NCBI RefSeq assembly: GCF_923079645.1
Contig: NZ_CAKLPY010000003.1
Coordinates: 1 to 64,000, forward strand
Length of the DNA: 64,000 nucleotides
Origin: Emticicia aquatica
Lineage (GTDB): Bacteria > Bacteroidota > Bacteroidia > Cytophagales > Spirosomataceae
Reading direction: 5' to 3'
Shown here: positions 46,607-55,126 of the stretch, one piece after another
Numbering within the stretch: the stretch's first letter is position 1
How the letters are laid out: each line of letters opens with the position of its first letter
Position numbers and translations under genes: made by a program
The notes under the pieces: model-generated
What the model was told of the DNA's origin: nothing
The model's input: only the letters and a program-made list of their open reading frames with translations
The model's database searches: none

Positions 46607-47374
46607 ATGCTTACAAAAAGAATCATTCCTTGTTTAGATATAAAAGACGGTCGCACCGTAAAAGGTACTAATTTCGTCAATCTTCGTGATGCGGGTGACC
46701 CCGTAGAACTTGGTGCAGAATATGCTCGTCAGGGTGCTGATGAATTAGTGTTTTTGGATATTACTGCCACAGTCGAAGAACGCAAAACGTTACTTGATTT
46801 AGTCCGTAGAGTTGCTCATACCATCAATATTCCGTTTTGTGTGGGTGGAGGAATCGGTTCGGTAGCCGATGTATCAAAGCTTTTAAATGCTGGTGCTGAT
46901 AAAGTTTCTATCAATTCGTCTGCGGTGCGTAATCCTCAGTTAATCAATGAGTTAGCTCTTGAGTTTGGTTCACAATGTATCGTTGTGGCGATAGATACAA
47001 GATATATTGCTAACGAAAATAGTTTTCAGCACATTGTTCATACGCATGGTGGAAGAAAGCCAACGGAACTCAAAACTATTCAGTGGGCAAAGGAAGTGGA
47101 AGACCGAGGAGCGGGTGAAATTTTGCTCACTTCGATGGATACTGATGGAACAAAAGCAGGGTTTGCGATTGAATTGACAGCCGAGATTTCGGATAATTCT
47201 AACATTCCGATTATTGCTTCGGGTGGTGCTGGAACGATGGAACATTTTTATGATGTTTTTACAACTGGAAAAGCAGATGCTGGTTTGGCAGCAAGTATTT
47301 TTCACTTCAAAGAAATTGGTATTCCTGAATTAAAAAATTACTTAAAAAACAAACAGATTCCAATGCGAATTTAG
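46607..47374 (+). CDS. hisF: Imidazole glycerol phosphate synthase, cyclase subunit
   Basis: 255 residues. The N-terminus [19 protein letters not shown] carries the first catalytic Asp, and GGGIGSV, STD-equivalent [11 protein letters not shown] and [10 protein letters not shown] complete the barrel. HisF uses ammonia from HisH to close the imidazole ring and release AICAR. Its stop overlaps that of the convergent DxDD gene by four bases; hisI/hisE is not here. Confidence 0.95.
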   Translation: MLTKRIIPCLDIKDGRTVKGTNFVNLRDAGDPVELGAEYARQGADELVFLDITATVEERKTLLDLVRRVAHTINIPFCVGGGIGSVADVSKLLNAGADKVSINSSAVRNPQLINELALEFGSQCIVVAIDTRYIANENSFQHIVHTHGGRKPTELKTIQWAKEVEDRGAGEILLTSMDTDGTKAGFAIELTAEISDNSNIPIIASGGAGTMEHFYDVFTTGKADAGLAASIFHFKEIGIPELKNYLKNKQIPMRI

Positions 47375-48456
47375 GTTGATTTTAAAACCATGTTTTCGAG
47401 TATTAAAGTCAAATCGTGAGCGTCACATTTCCAAGCCATTTGAGTGATTTTCATGGGAGCGAAAAATTGTAAAACCTGATTTTCGTAAGAACTCAAAAGT
47501 CCTGCAATAAAATAGGTAAAATTTGTAGGCTTTGAAGCAGAAATTTTAGCGTTTAAGGTTGGCTTATGGGTTTTGTCTAATTTCAATAAAGCTGTTTCTA
47601 AAATTAGTTTATTCATTTCAGTTGGCTCATTTTCTAATAATTGTTTCGTTTTTTGAATCAATTTTTCTCGACAAATTTCTAAAGATTGAAGCTCAAAATC
47701 GCCTAAAATTCGGGCATAATGATAAATAATTAGAGGTGTTGTGGCATAATTATGAGCAACTTTAAAGGCATCGCTTACATATTCTTCTCGTAAAATAATT
47801 TCCTGTAAAAACGTAAAAACTGCTTCATCATAATCATTGTAGGGCAACTTATATTTTTGAAATAAATACATTAGGTTGCACAAAGCACAAACATCAAACT
47901 CGATGGGCATATTTTTACCAAACCAAGTCGAATAAACTTTAAGGTTTTTGTAATGTTGAAATGTGTTAACAACCTTTCTTGTAGAAAGATTGGCGTGTTG
48001 TTTTAGCTTTTCTTTCAACCATAAAGTGTATTCTTTTGAATGCGGTAAAGTAAGATAAACTAAAGCAGTGTCATCAATATCATCAGGGATTTTGAAATGC
48101 TTGAAATGCTTGAATATAAGCCCATTAGAAAAATGATTTGAAGGATTTGTTGGCCAAAAATTATAGGTTTTCAAACCATCTTTGTTCTGAAAATTTGGAT
48201 AATTATTGATTGCTTTTTCGGTGATTTCTTGAATTATTATCTTGGATTTCTCAGAAACTTTACCTTTGATTTGGTTCAGAATAAAAACAATCGTTGCAGT
48301 ATAAAAAATATTCGTATCAGGACGTTTGTAGAACAAATATTTATTTTGTCGATACGAAGGGAAAATGCCTTTGGGGAAAAATTTATCGCCCCGTGATTGG
48401 TACGAGGCGATGCGTTCGATTAAAATATCAATAGAATTTTGAGTATCATTTGCCAT
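47371..48456 (-). CDS. Hypothetical protein with a class II terpene cyclase-like DxDD motif
   Basis: 361 residues, largely helical by eye, no signal peptide. The stretch [13 protein letters not shown] around residues 123-135 matches the DxDDTA acid motif of class II diterpene cyclases (Asp126, Asp128, Asp129). The protein is far shorter than diterpene or hopene cyclases and lacks the obvious QW repeats, so it may be a single alpha-barrel domain or only a structural relative. It directly follows an NADP-dependent oxidoreductase gene (9 bases). Function unknown; terpene cyclisation is a hypothesis. Confidence 0.6.
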   Translation of the reverse strand: MANDTQNSIDILIERIASYQSRGDKFFPKGIFPSYRQNKYLFYKRPDTNIFYTATIVFILNQIKGKVSEKSKIIIQEITEKAINNYPNFQNKDGLKTYNFWPTNPSNHFSNGLIFKHFKHFKIPDDIDDTALVYLTLPHSKEYTLWLKEKLKQHANLSTRKVVNTFQHYKNLKVYSTWFGKNMPIEFDVCALCNLMYLFQKYKLPYNDYDEAVFTFLQEIILREEYVSDAFKVAHNYATTPLIIYHYARILGDFELQSLEICREKLIQKTKQLLENEPTEMNKLILETALLKLDKTHKPTLNAKISASKPTNFTYFIAGLLSSYENQVLQFFAPMKITQMAWKCDAHDLTLILENMVLKST

Positions 48457-48465
48457 GAAGTAAAA

Positions 48466-49464
48466 CTACACTTTCAAGACTAGTTTTCCTGTATTTTCAC
48501 CATTAAAAAGTTTCATAAGTGTATCAGGGAAAGCTCTTACGCCACCTTCAGCGATATAAACTTTTGAATTAAGTTTGCCTTGGGCAATCCAACCTGCCAT
48601 TTCTTTAACCGCCTTGCCGTAATTTGCTACGTTATCGAAAACCACAATGCCTTCCATTCTTGCACGATTGACCAAAAGAGATAAATAATTGCTCGGACCT
48701 GCTGGTTTTTCGGTGGCATTGTATTGCGAAATTGCTCCACAAATCACAATTCTTGCCCGCAAATTGATTAAGCCCAAAACTGTATCCAAAATTTCACCGC
48801 CAACATTATCAAAATAAACATCAATACCTGCTGGACAAGTGTCTTTTAATTGTTTTCGCAAATCACCATCTTTATAATCTACGCAGGCATCGAAACCTAA
48901 TTCGTCAACCACATATTTACATTTATCAGCTCCGCCTGCAATACCAACTACTCGGCAACCTTTTATTTTAGCAATTTGTCCAACCACACTTCCTACAGCC
49001 CCAGCCGCTCCCGAAACTACTACGGTTTCGCCTTCTTTTGGTTGACCTGTATCCAAAATTCCGAAATAGGCTGTCAAGCCAGACATTCCCAATGTACCTA
49101 AATAAGCAGGTAAAGGAACAAAATTCGGGTCAACTTTTACAGCCTCTTTTCCATCCAAAACGGCAAATTCTTGAACGCCAGTTCCTGCGGTAACAAAATC
49201 TCCAGCTTTAAAATCAGGGTGTTTTGATGCTACAATAACCCCCGCACCCAAAGCACGCATTACTTCACCGATTCTTACGGGGCGAATGTATGATTTTCCT
49301 TCATTCATCCAACCTCGCATGGCAGGGTCTATTGATAAATATTGCGTTTGAATGAGAACTTGATTTTCGGCTAGTTCGGGTGTTTCTGTTTCTTCAATTT
49401 GCCAACATTCAGCTATTGGCATTCCTACTGGACGAGCAATAAGGTTTACTTGTGTATTTTTCAT
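48466..49464 (-). CDS. NADP-dependent medium-chain oxidoreductase (CurA/LTB4DH-like)
   Basis: 332 residues of the zinc-free medium-chain dehydrogenase family. Visible: the N-terminal RPVGMP and the YLSIDPAMRGWMNE segment typical of leukotriene B4 12-hydroxydehydrogenases and curcumin reductases, and the Rossmann glycine turn SGAAGAVGSVVGQ near 151-163. These enzymes reduce alpha,beta-unsaturated aldehydes or ketones with NADPH. Its stop lies 9 bases before the DxDD gene, so the two are probably one operon. Confidence 0.88.
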   Translation of the reverse strand: MKNTQVNLIARPVGMPIAECWQIEETETPELAENQVLIQTQYLSIDPAMRGWMNEGKSYIRPVRIGEVMRALGAGVIVASKHPDFKAGDFVTAGTGVQEFAVLDGKEAVKVDPNFVPLPAYLGTLGMSGLTAYFGILDTGQPKEGETVVVSGAAGAVGSVVGQIAKIKGCRVVGIAGGADKCKYVVDELGFDACVDYKDGDLRKQLKDTCPAGIDVYFDNVGGEILDTVLGLINLRARIVICGAISQYNATEKPAGPSNYLSLLVNRARMEGIVVFDNVANYGKAVKEMAGWIAQGKLNSKVYIAEGGVRAFPDTLMKLFNGENTGKLVLKV

Positions 49465-49682
49465 CTTGGTTTTTGTTGATAGATAATGGCGAAATTAAAT
49501 CAAATTTTGTAAAAAATAGTATGCGTGCATAAAAATATCATTCATAAAAAATATGATAAGTATTTTCATGATTATTGTGGTTGGGTATTTCATTGAAAAA
49601 AGCAACATCAGTTTTTCTAGAAAAAATCGTCTAAAAGAGAAGGTTTGTTTATAAATACTTAATGAACCACCAAATAATTGGT

Positions 49683-49690
49683 TAAATTTG
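49683..49690 (+). promoter_or_regulatory. -7 promoter box upstream of the thioredoxin-like gene
   Basis: TAAATTTG fits TAnnTTTG 32 bases before the start codon. The rest of the 258-base gap upstream shows no gene. Confidence 0.35.
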
Positions 49691-49722
49691 CATGATTCTC
49701 AAATTGGGACAAAAAACAAAAA

Positions 49723-50916
49723 ATGAAAAAAACATTTACTATTTTAAGTATTATTTATTTGTGTTTTGGACGGACTTTCGCTCAAGAAGGAGCGGTTTCC
49801 GAATCAATTCAAATTGGGTCAATAGTGCCAGATTTCAATATTAATATTTTGACAAAAGAAGGCTCTATCAAAAAAAATATCAGTGATTACCGTGGAAAAG
49901 TGGTGATTTTAGAATTTTGGGCAACTTATTGTGGCCCTTGTTTTCCTGCAATGGACCATTTAGCCGCTTTAAAAACAAAGTTTCCTAAAGATTTAGAAGT
50001 AATAAATATTACCGACGAAGAACGTTGGAAAGTAGTTAATTTTTTGAAAAAAAGGCCAACATCAATGCCAATCGCTATTGATGCTGATAAATCAATCAAT
50101 CAACTATTTTATCATCAGCTCATTCCACATACAATTATCATTGACCCGCAAGGCTATATCAAAGCCATTACATCTCCTGAAGAAGTGACCGAAGAAGTGA
50201 TTTACTTGGCCAGAAGTGGGGCAATTTTGGCAGTAAAAACAAAAGCCGAATTTGCTCCTAAACACGAAAGTGCTACTGCCATGACGATTGTAGAAGTGGA
50301 AGATAAAAGCTTTTATAAAATTGCTGTTTCGGCCGCTAAAGAAGGGGTTCAATCTCAAATCAATAAAAAATCTGATTTTGAATACGAATTTATCAATTGT
50401 ACTGTACCAATGATGTATCAGGTGCTTTACCAAACAACTCGACCTAATCCTAATGACAAGGCTTGTTTGGAAGTGTCGGAGCAAACCAAGTATTTGTTGA
50501 ACGAAAAGCAGCAATATAGTATGACCCTAAAAATTCCTGAGCCGATGAAACACCGATTGGGCGAAATCGGAATGAAACATTTGGAGGAAATTTTTTCGGT
50601 AAAAGCAAAAAATGAAACCCGTACAAGAAAGGTTTATGCCTTGATGACCAATAATGAACCCCAAGAAAGTAATTCAGAAACAGGAATGGATATGCCATTA
50701 AAAGATTTTTTGAAATTACTTTGGGATACCAAAGTGGTTGATATGCCAGTCATTAATGAAAGCGGAATGAGCGATACGAGTGTCTTGCGAGTGAAGGAAT
50801 TTCCGAAAGAAGTAACAAAAGTATCTGAGATTCTTCAAAAAATGGGATTTAAATTAGAGTCAAAAATCACCGAAACGGCCTGTTTAGTGCTTTATGAAGA
50901 TAAATCTAATAATTAA
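49723..50916 (+). CDS. Exported thioredoxin-like (TlpA type) protein with C-terminal extension
   Basis: 397 residues with a signal peptide (cleavage likely after FA-QEG). The thioredoxin domain spans about 30-165, with the redox pair Cys70 and Cys73 in CGPC and the cis-Pro loop IPHTIII. The remaining 200 residues form a separate, unrecognised domain that contains a single conserved-looking cysteine near each end. TlpA-like proteins transfer electrons to periplasmic proteins; the partner is unknown. Confidence 0.85.
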   Translation: MKKTFTILSIIYLCFGRTFAQEGAVSESIQIGSIVPDFNINILTKEGSIKKNISDYRGKVVILEFWATYCGPCFPAMDHLAALKTKFPKDLEVINITDEERWKVVNFLKKRPTSMPIAIDADKSINQLFYHQLIPHTIIIDPQGYIKAITSPEEVTEEVIYLARSGAILAVKTKAEFAPKHESATAMTIVEVEDKSFYKIAVSAAKEGVQSQINKKSDFEYEFINCTVPMMYQVLYQTTRPNPNDKACLEVSEQTKYLLNEKQQYSMTLKIPEPMKHRLGEIGMKHLEEIFSVKAKNETRTRKVYALMTNNEPQESNSETGMDMPLKDFLKLLWDTKVVDMPVINESGMSDTSVLRVKEFPKEVTKVSEILQKMGFKLESKITETACLVLYEDKSNN

Positions 50917-50937
50917 TCAAAAAACTTTTAAAAGATT

Positions 50938-50969
50938 TTTGAAAAACAAATCACAATTTTGTATCTTTG
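50938..50969 (+). promoter_or_regulatory. Promoter of rpmG
   Basis: TTTG (50938-50941) - 20 bases - TATCTTTG (50962-50969) is a strong Bacteroidota promoter. It gives a leader of about 130 bases before rpmG, with no hairpin I can define. That leader holds no coding sequence. Confidence 0.7.
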
Positions 50970-51105
50970 CAACCCCAAATGTAAGACTTCCAAGCATTGA
51001 GCTGAAAAGTCCTTGCGTTTTGAATTGATTTTTAATTTAAAAATACCACTTTTGGCTTGATTTGATTGCGAATCAATAAAAGCTAATAATTAAATAAATA
51101 AAACA

Positions 51106-51288
51106 ATGGCTAAGAAAGGCAATCGTGTACAAGTTATATTAGAATGTACTGTACAAAAAACAAGCGGCGTAGCAGGTATGTCTCGTTACGTAACGACTAA
51201 AAATCGTAAAAACACAACAGGTCGTATGGAATTGAAAAAATACAATCCATTTTTGAAAATTCATACACTTCACAAAGAAATTAAATAA
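51106..51288 (+). CDS. rpmG: 50S ribosomal protein L33
   Basis: 60 residues starting [15 protein letters not shown] with TSRY-like STKRY region and the ending [11 protein letters not shown]. The zinc cysteines of some L33 proteins are absent. In other Bacteroidota rpmB (L28) usually precedes this gene; it is missing here, and a strong promoter sits directly upstream instead. Confidence 0.95.
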   Translation: MAKKGNRVQVILECTVQKTSGVAGMSRYVTTKNRKNTTGRMELKKYNPFLKIHTLHKEIK

Positions 51289-51365
51289 TTTTGAAGAAAT
51301 GGGTTCAAGATAAAATCATATTTTGTCTCATGTCTCATATCTCATATCTAAAATCTAATTAAACA

Positions 51366-51521
51366 ATGGCAAAGAAAGTAGTCGCTACGCTTCGTGATAA
51401 AACCGCAGGTAAGAGTTTCGCAAAGGTTATTAAAGCCGTGAAATCACCTAAGACGGGTGCATACTCTTTCAAGGAAGAAATGGTTCCTATGGAAGAATTG
51501 CAAAATGCTTTGAAAGCATAA
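51366..51521 (+). CDS. DUF4295-family small protein, 51 aa
   Basis: A short gene encoding MAKKVVATLRDKTAGKSFAK... and ending LQNALKA. It follows rpmG by 77 bases and is followed by a strong terminator. This family is found next to rpmG in almost all Bacteroidota and is thought to be ribosome-associated; the function is unknown. Confidence 0.85.
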   Translation: MAKKVVATLRDKTAGKSFAKVIKAVKSPKTGAYSFKEEMVPMEELQNALKA

Positions 51522-51541
51522 TTTCACCGAAAAGAAATTAT

Positions 51542-51577
51542 AAAAAAACCTTCTTGAGAAATCAAGAAGGTTTTTTT
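51542..51577 (+). terminator. Terminator of the rpmG-DUF4295 operon
   Basis: A 16-base perfect stem, 51542-51557 with 51562-51577 (core CCTTCTTGA), a 4-base GAAA loop and a run of Ts in the 3' arm. A textbook terminator, probably also serving the convergent rpoN gene. Confidence 0.9.
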
Positions 51578-51626
51578 ATGTAAAATGTTTATAGAAAAAT
51601 AAACGATTATCAGTGTTTTCTTATAA

Positions 51627-53114
51627 TTAAAGTTGCTTACGCAAACGAGCCACAGGAATATTGAGTTGCTCACGGTATTTCGCAACCGTACGTCTTGCAA
51701 TATTGTATCCACGTTTGTTGAGCATTTTTTCGAGTTTATCGTCAGAAAGTGGTGAGTTTTTAGGCTCATTTTCAATCAACTCTTTCAAGATATTTTTTAC
51801 TTCACGACTAGAAGCATCTTCGCCCGAATCAGTAGCAATTCCTTCAGAAAAGAAATATTTTAATGGATAAATGCCAAAATCAGCTTGTACTGATTTACTG
51901 TTTGCAACACGAGAAACGGTTGAAATATCCATTTCAATTCGATTGGCAATATCTTTCAAAATCATTGGTCGCAGTTTTGATTCATCTCCATCCAAGAAAA
52001 ACTCATGCTGAAACTCAACGATTGACTTCATGGTCTTCAAAAGTGTCTGTTGGCGTTGTTTGATTGCATCGATAAACCATTTGGCAGCATCCAGTTTTTG
52101 TTTGACAAAGGTTACTGTTTCTTTGATGCTTTTGTGTTGAGCCGAGCCATTTTTGTCAGTTTTATCGTAAGTATCGAGCATTTCGGCAAAAGAGCGACTA
52201 ACTCGAAGTTCGGGAGCATTTTTAGAATTCAGAATAACATCCAGCTTCCCGTTATTGTTGGTTACGATAAAATCGGCCATTAGATATGCCGCAGTGCTAT
52301 CACCGCTGCCGATATTACCTGGTTTCGGATTAAGTCGAGTTATTACTTTGATAGCACTTTTGATGCCATCATCATCAATGTCTAAGCGACGTTGAATTTT
52401 TTCATAGTGTTTTTTTGTAAACTCGTCAAAGAAACAATCAATTATCTTGATAGCTGTTTCAACCGCTAAATCGTCTTGGTCTTTACGGTCTAATTGTAGC
52501 AATAAACATTCACGTAAATCTCTTGCACCAATACCGGCTGGTTCGAAAGTCTGTACTTTTTTGAGTAAACCGACGACTTCTTCTTCGTTGGTATAAATAT
52601 TTTGTGTAAATGCTAAATCATTACAAATAGAGCGTAGTGGACGACGGATATAGCCATCTTCTTCAATGCTACCAATCAACTGCATTCCGATTGCCTCTTG
52701 ACGATAATCAAGGCGAAGGAAACCCAATTGTTGCACCAATGATTCAGCCAAAGTACTCGTCGCAATAACGGGCATGGCATCACGGTCGTCGTCTCCCCAA
52801 CCATCTCCTTGCATTTTATAACCAGCGTAGTCGTCTTGGTTGAGGTATTGTTTTACGTCAAGCCCTTCATAAGTTTCATACTCACTGTACTCATTGTAGT
52901 CATCATGGTCACTATCGCCATCATAGTCATCATCATACTCATCTTTCACTCGTTCATCCATATCCATGCCTTCCTCCAAAGCTGGATTTATTTCGAGTTC
53001 CTCTTCAATGCGTTGCTCAAGCTCAGCAGATGGAATCTGCAACAGTTTTATAAACTGAATCTGTTGAGGGGACAGTCGTTGCTGTAAGGATTGATTTAGA
53101 CTAAGTTTTTGCAT
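51627..53114 (-). CDS. rpoN: RNA polymerase sigma-54 factor
   Basis: 495 residues. The N-terminal region I is Gln/Leu-rich (LSLNQSLQQRLSPQQIQFIKLLQIPSAELEQ), followed by an acidic region (DEYDDDYDGDSDHDDYNEY), the core-binding domain and the C-terminal RpoN box ARRTVAKYREQL. Sigma-54 needs AAA+ activators to start transcription at -24/-12 promoters. No such promoter was recognised within this window. The strongly acidic segment near 55-75 is unusually long. Confidence 0.95.
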   Translation of the reverse strand: MQKLSLNQSLQQRLSPQQIQFIKLLQIPSAELEQRIEEELEINPALEEGMDMDERVKDEYDDDYDGDSDHDDYNEYSEYETYEGLDVKQYLNQDDYAGYKMQGDGWGDDDRDAMPVIATSTLAESLVQQLGFLRLDYRQEAIGMQLIGSIEEDGYIRRPLRSICNDLAFTQNIYTNEEEVVGLLKKVQTFEPAGIGARDLRECLLLQLDRKDQDDLAVETAIKIIDCFFDEFTKKHYEKIQRRLDIDDDGIKSAIKVITRLNPKPGNIGSGDSTAAYLMADFIVTNNNGKLDVILNSKNAPELRVSRSFAEMLDTYDKTDKNGSAQHKSIKETVTFVKQKLDAAKWFIDAIKQRQQTLLKTMKSIVEFQHEFFLDGDESKLRPMILKDIANRIEMDISTVSRVANSKSVQADFGIYPLKYFFSEGIATDSGEDASSREVKNILKELIENEPKNSPLSDDKLEKMLNKRGYNIARRTVAKYREQLNIPVARLRKQL

Positions 53115-53476
53115 TGTGTAAGTAGAGTTTTTTCATTCATACCAGGGACATATATAGACCCCCTCCACATTTTTCGTGCCAATCGAAAAAAAATTATTAA
53201 ATAAAGAAAAATATTTTTTCGCTAACCGCCAAATTTTTTATAAAAATAAATGTTCAATATTTAGTAAAAACAACGTAATGTGTTTGTTATAAGGAGTTTA
53301 TGTTATTTTTGAGGCTCGAAAAAAATATTTGATAAACAAAATTTTTTTTTAGAAAATAGAGAAAAAATGGAACATTCTTGGATGTAGTTTTTCCATTTTT
53401 TAGATAACCAAAAATGTGATTTTTTAAATGATTTTTAGGATGAAAAGAAGTAAAAAATTACGATTTAATCAATAAA

Positions 53477-53506
53477 AAAAGTAGCCGATTTATGTCTGCT
53501 ACTTTT
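53477..53506. repeat. Hairpin within the rpoN-murB gap
   Basis: AAAAGTAGC (53477-53485) pairs with GCTACTTTT (53498-53506) around a 12-base loop. Possible remnant terminator; it belongs to no evident gene. Confidence 0.4.
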
Positions 53507-53669
53507 GGGGGTTAAAAACCCTTTATTGAACTAAATAATAGTATTTGTAAATAGGTTGGGTTGAATACTCGCCGAAGCGAAAAAAGAGTTAGGTTGAATA
53601 GGGTTTGCAAATATAGTACATTTTTGAGAAAAAATATAATGTCAGAAAGTATTTTTAAATTAAATTAAA

Positions 53670-53903
53670 TTAATAATTTTTTAATTCTGTGATAGGATTT
53701 TTACAACTTTTGTGAGTTTGAGAATCAATTTTAGTACTTATCTTATAAAGATAGCTGGTTTTAGCTTTTAATGCAGACTTATCATCAAAGACAATCATTG
53801 GTAATTTGGTTGAAAGTTTTTGAAATTGGCCAGCTTCAGTAATAACAATGCATGTACTCAAAAAGAACATTTCATTTTCAATGTTAACTTTTATGGTCAA
53901 CAT
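53670..53903 (-). CDS. Possible small hypothetical protein, 77 aa
   Basis: A frame with an ATG at 53903. It has no recognisable domain, no signal peptide and no promoter box directly upstream. It lies in an otherwise non-coding gap and may be spurious. Listed because no other feature explains the stretch. Confidence 0.25.
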   Translation of the reverse strand: MLTIKVNIENEMFFLSTCIVITEAGQFQKLSTKLPMIVFDDKSALKAKTSYLYKISTKIDSQTHKSCKNPITELKNY

Positions 53904-53950
53904 TAGTTGATTGTTTTGATTTTATATCTCCATCGTTTTGCAAAAATCGC

Positions 53951-53958
53951 TAACTTTG
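53951..53958 (+). promoter_or_regulatory. -7 promoter box of murB
   Basis: TAACTTTG fits TAnnTTTG 40 bases upstream of the murB start. Confidence 0.4.
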
Positions 53959-53998
53959 ACGAGTTTTTCTAATAAACCTATTTCTTTCTTATTGCCTG

Positions 53999-55015
53999 AT
54001 GATAGTTCAAAAAAATGTACAGTTAAAACCTTTTAATACTTTTGGGATCGAAGCAAAAGCGAAGTTTTTTGCTGAAATATCAAGTATTGAAGAATTACAA
54101 GGAATTTTACAAGACACTGATTATCAGTCGGTTGAGCGATTGGTTTTAGGCGGAGGAAGTAATCTTTTATTAACCAAAGATTTTGATGGATTGGTCATAA
54201 AAATGGCTATCAAAGGATTTGAAGTTGTGAAAGAAAACGACGAAAATATTTGGATAAAATCGGGTGCAGGAGTTGTTTGGCATGATTTGGTGATGCACTG
54301 CGTTAACCAAAATTATGCTGGAATGGAAAATCTTTCATTGATTCCTGGCACCGTCGGAGCTGCTCCTATGCAAAATATAGGTGCTTATGGCATTGAAATT
54401 AAAGAAGTCTTTGAAGAATTGGAAGCCCTTGAAATAGCTACTGGCCAAACTAAAATATTCGATAAACAAACGTGCAATTTCGGTTATCGGGAAAGTATTT
54501 TCAAACACGAAGCTAAAGGAAAGTTTATTATTTTGAACGTAACTTTTAAACTAAATAAAAAACCAAGTTTTCATATAGAATATGGTGCAATAAAAGATAC
54601 GTTGAGTGAAATGCAAGTGAACGACCTAACGATAAAAGCAATTAGCGATGCCGTTATTCATATTCGTCAAAGTAAGCTTCCCAATCCTGCTGAAATTGGA
54701 AATGCAGGTAGTTTTTTCAAAAATCCAGAAATCTCAAAAGAACAGTTTGAGGCTTTAAAAGCTCAATTTCCTTCGATTCCGTCTTATCCTGTCAACGAAA
54801 ACACAATAAAAGTACCAGCAGGTTGGCTAATTGAGCAAGCTGGTTGGAAAGGTCAACGTTTCGGAAATGTAGGTGTTCATGCCAAACAGGCCTTGGTCTT
54901 GGTCAATTATGGTGGAGGAAAAGGTGACGAAATAAAAGATTTATCGAAGAAAATACAAGCTTCGATTGATGAAAAATTTGGTATTCGTCTTTCGGCAGAA
55001 GTTAATTTCGTTTAA
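53999..55015 (+). CDS. murB: UDP-N-acetylenolpyruvoylglucosamine reductase
   Basis: 338 residues, type I MurB. The FAD-binding part starts LKPFNTFGIEAKAKFF and continues with VLGGGSNLL, LSLIPGTVGAAPMQNIGAYG and GYRESIFK. The catalytic Ser is in GNAGSFFKNP and the Glu is in the last residues (SAEVNFV). The enzyme reduces UDP-GlcNAc-enolpyruvate to UDP-MurNAc for peptidoglycan. Confidence 0.95.
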   Translation: MIVQKNVQLKPFNTFGIEAKAKFFAEISSIEELQGILQDTDYQSVERLVLGGGSNLLLTKDFDGLVIKMAIKGFEVVKENDENIWIKSGAGVVWHDLVMHCVNQNYAGMENLSLIPGTVGAAPMQNIGAYGIEIKEVFEELEALEIATGQTKIFDKQTCNFGYRESIFKHEAKGKFIILNVTFKLNKKPSFHIEYGAIKDTLSEMQVNDLTIKAISDAVIHIRQSKLPNPAEIGNAGSFFKNPEISKEQFEALKAQFPSIPSYPVNENTIKVPAGWLIEQAGWKGQRFGNVGVHAKQALVLVNYGGGKGDEIKDLSKKIQASIDEKFGIRLSAEVNFV

Positions 55016-55080
55016 GGTGTTGTTGTGAAATTATCTTGAAAAATGTGCTTAATGTAGCAAAATATACGAAAGTTTATAAG

Positions 55081-55120
55081 AATTAAAGGAGAATTGACCT
55101 AGGTTAATTCTCCTTTAATT
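55081..55120. terminator. Bidirectional terminator
   Basis: AATTAAAGGAGAATT (55081-55095) pairs with AATTCTCCTTTAATT (55106-55120); the loop contains the palindrome ACCTAGGT. It separates the convergent murB and Gfo/Idh/MocA genes. Confidence 0.8.
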
Positions 55121-55126
55121 AAAAAA

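Larger units (their letters stand above)
53115..53998. other. 884-base AT-rich intergenic region
   Basis: The region between the divergent rpoN and murB genes. It is very AT-rich with long T- and A-runs around 53200-53350. It contains one short frame (53670-53903, listed separately), a hairpin AAAAGTAGC/GCTACTTTT (53477-53506), and a -7 box TAACTTTG at 53951-53958 before murB. Nothing else codes. Confidence 0.6.

Noticed and set aside
52809-53087. Plus-strand frame opposite rpoN rich in Val/Ile
   Set aside because: It is the antisense of the acidic region of sigma-54; no support for a gene.
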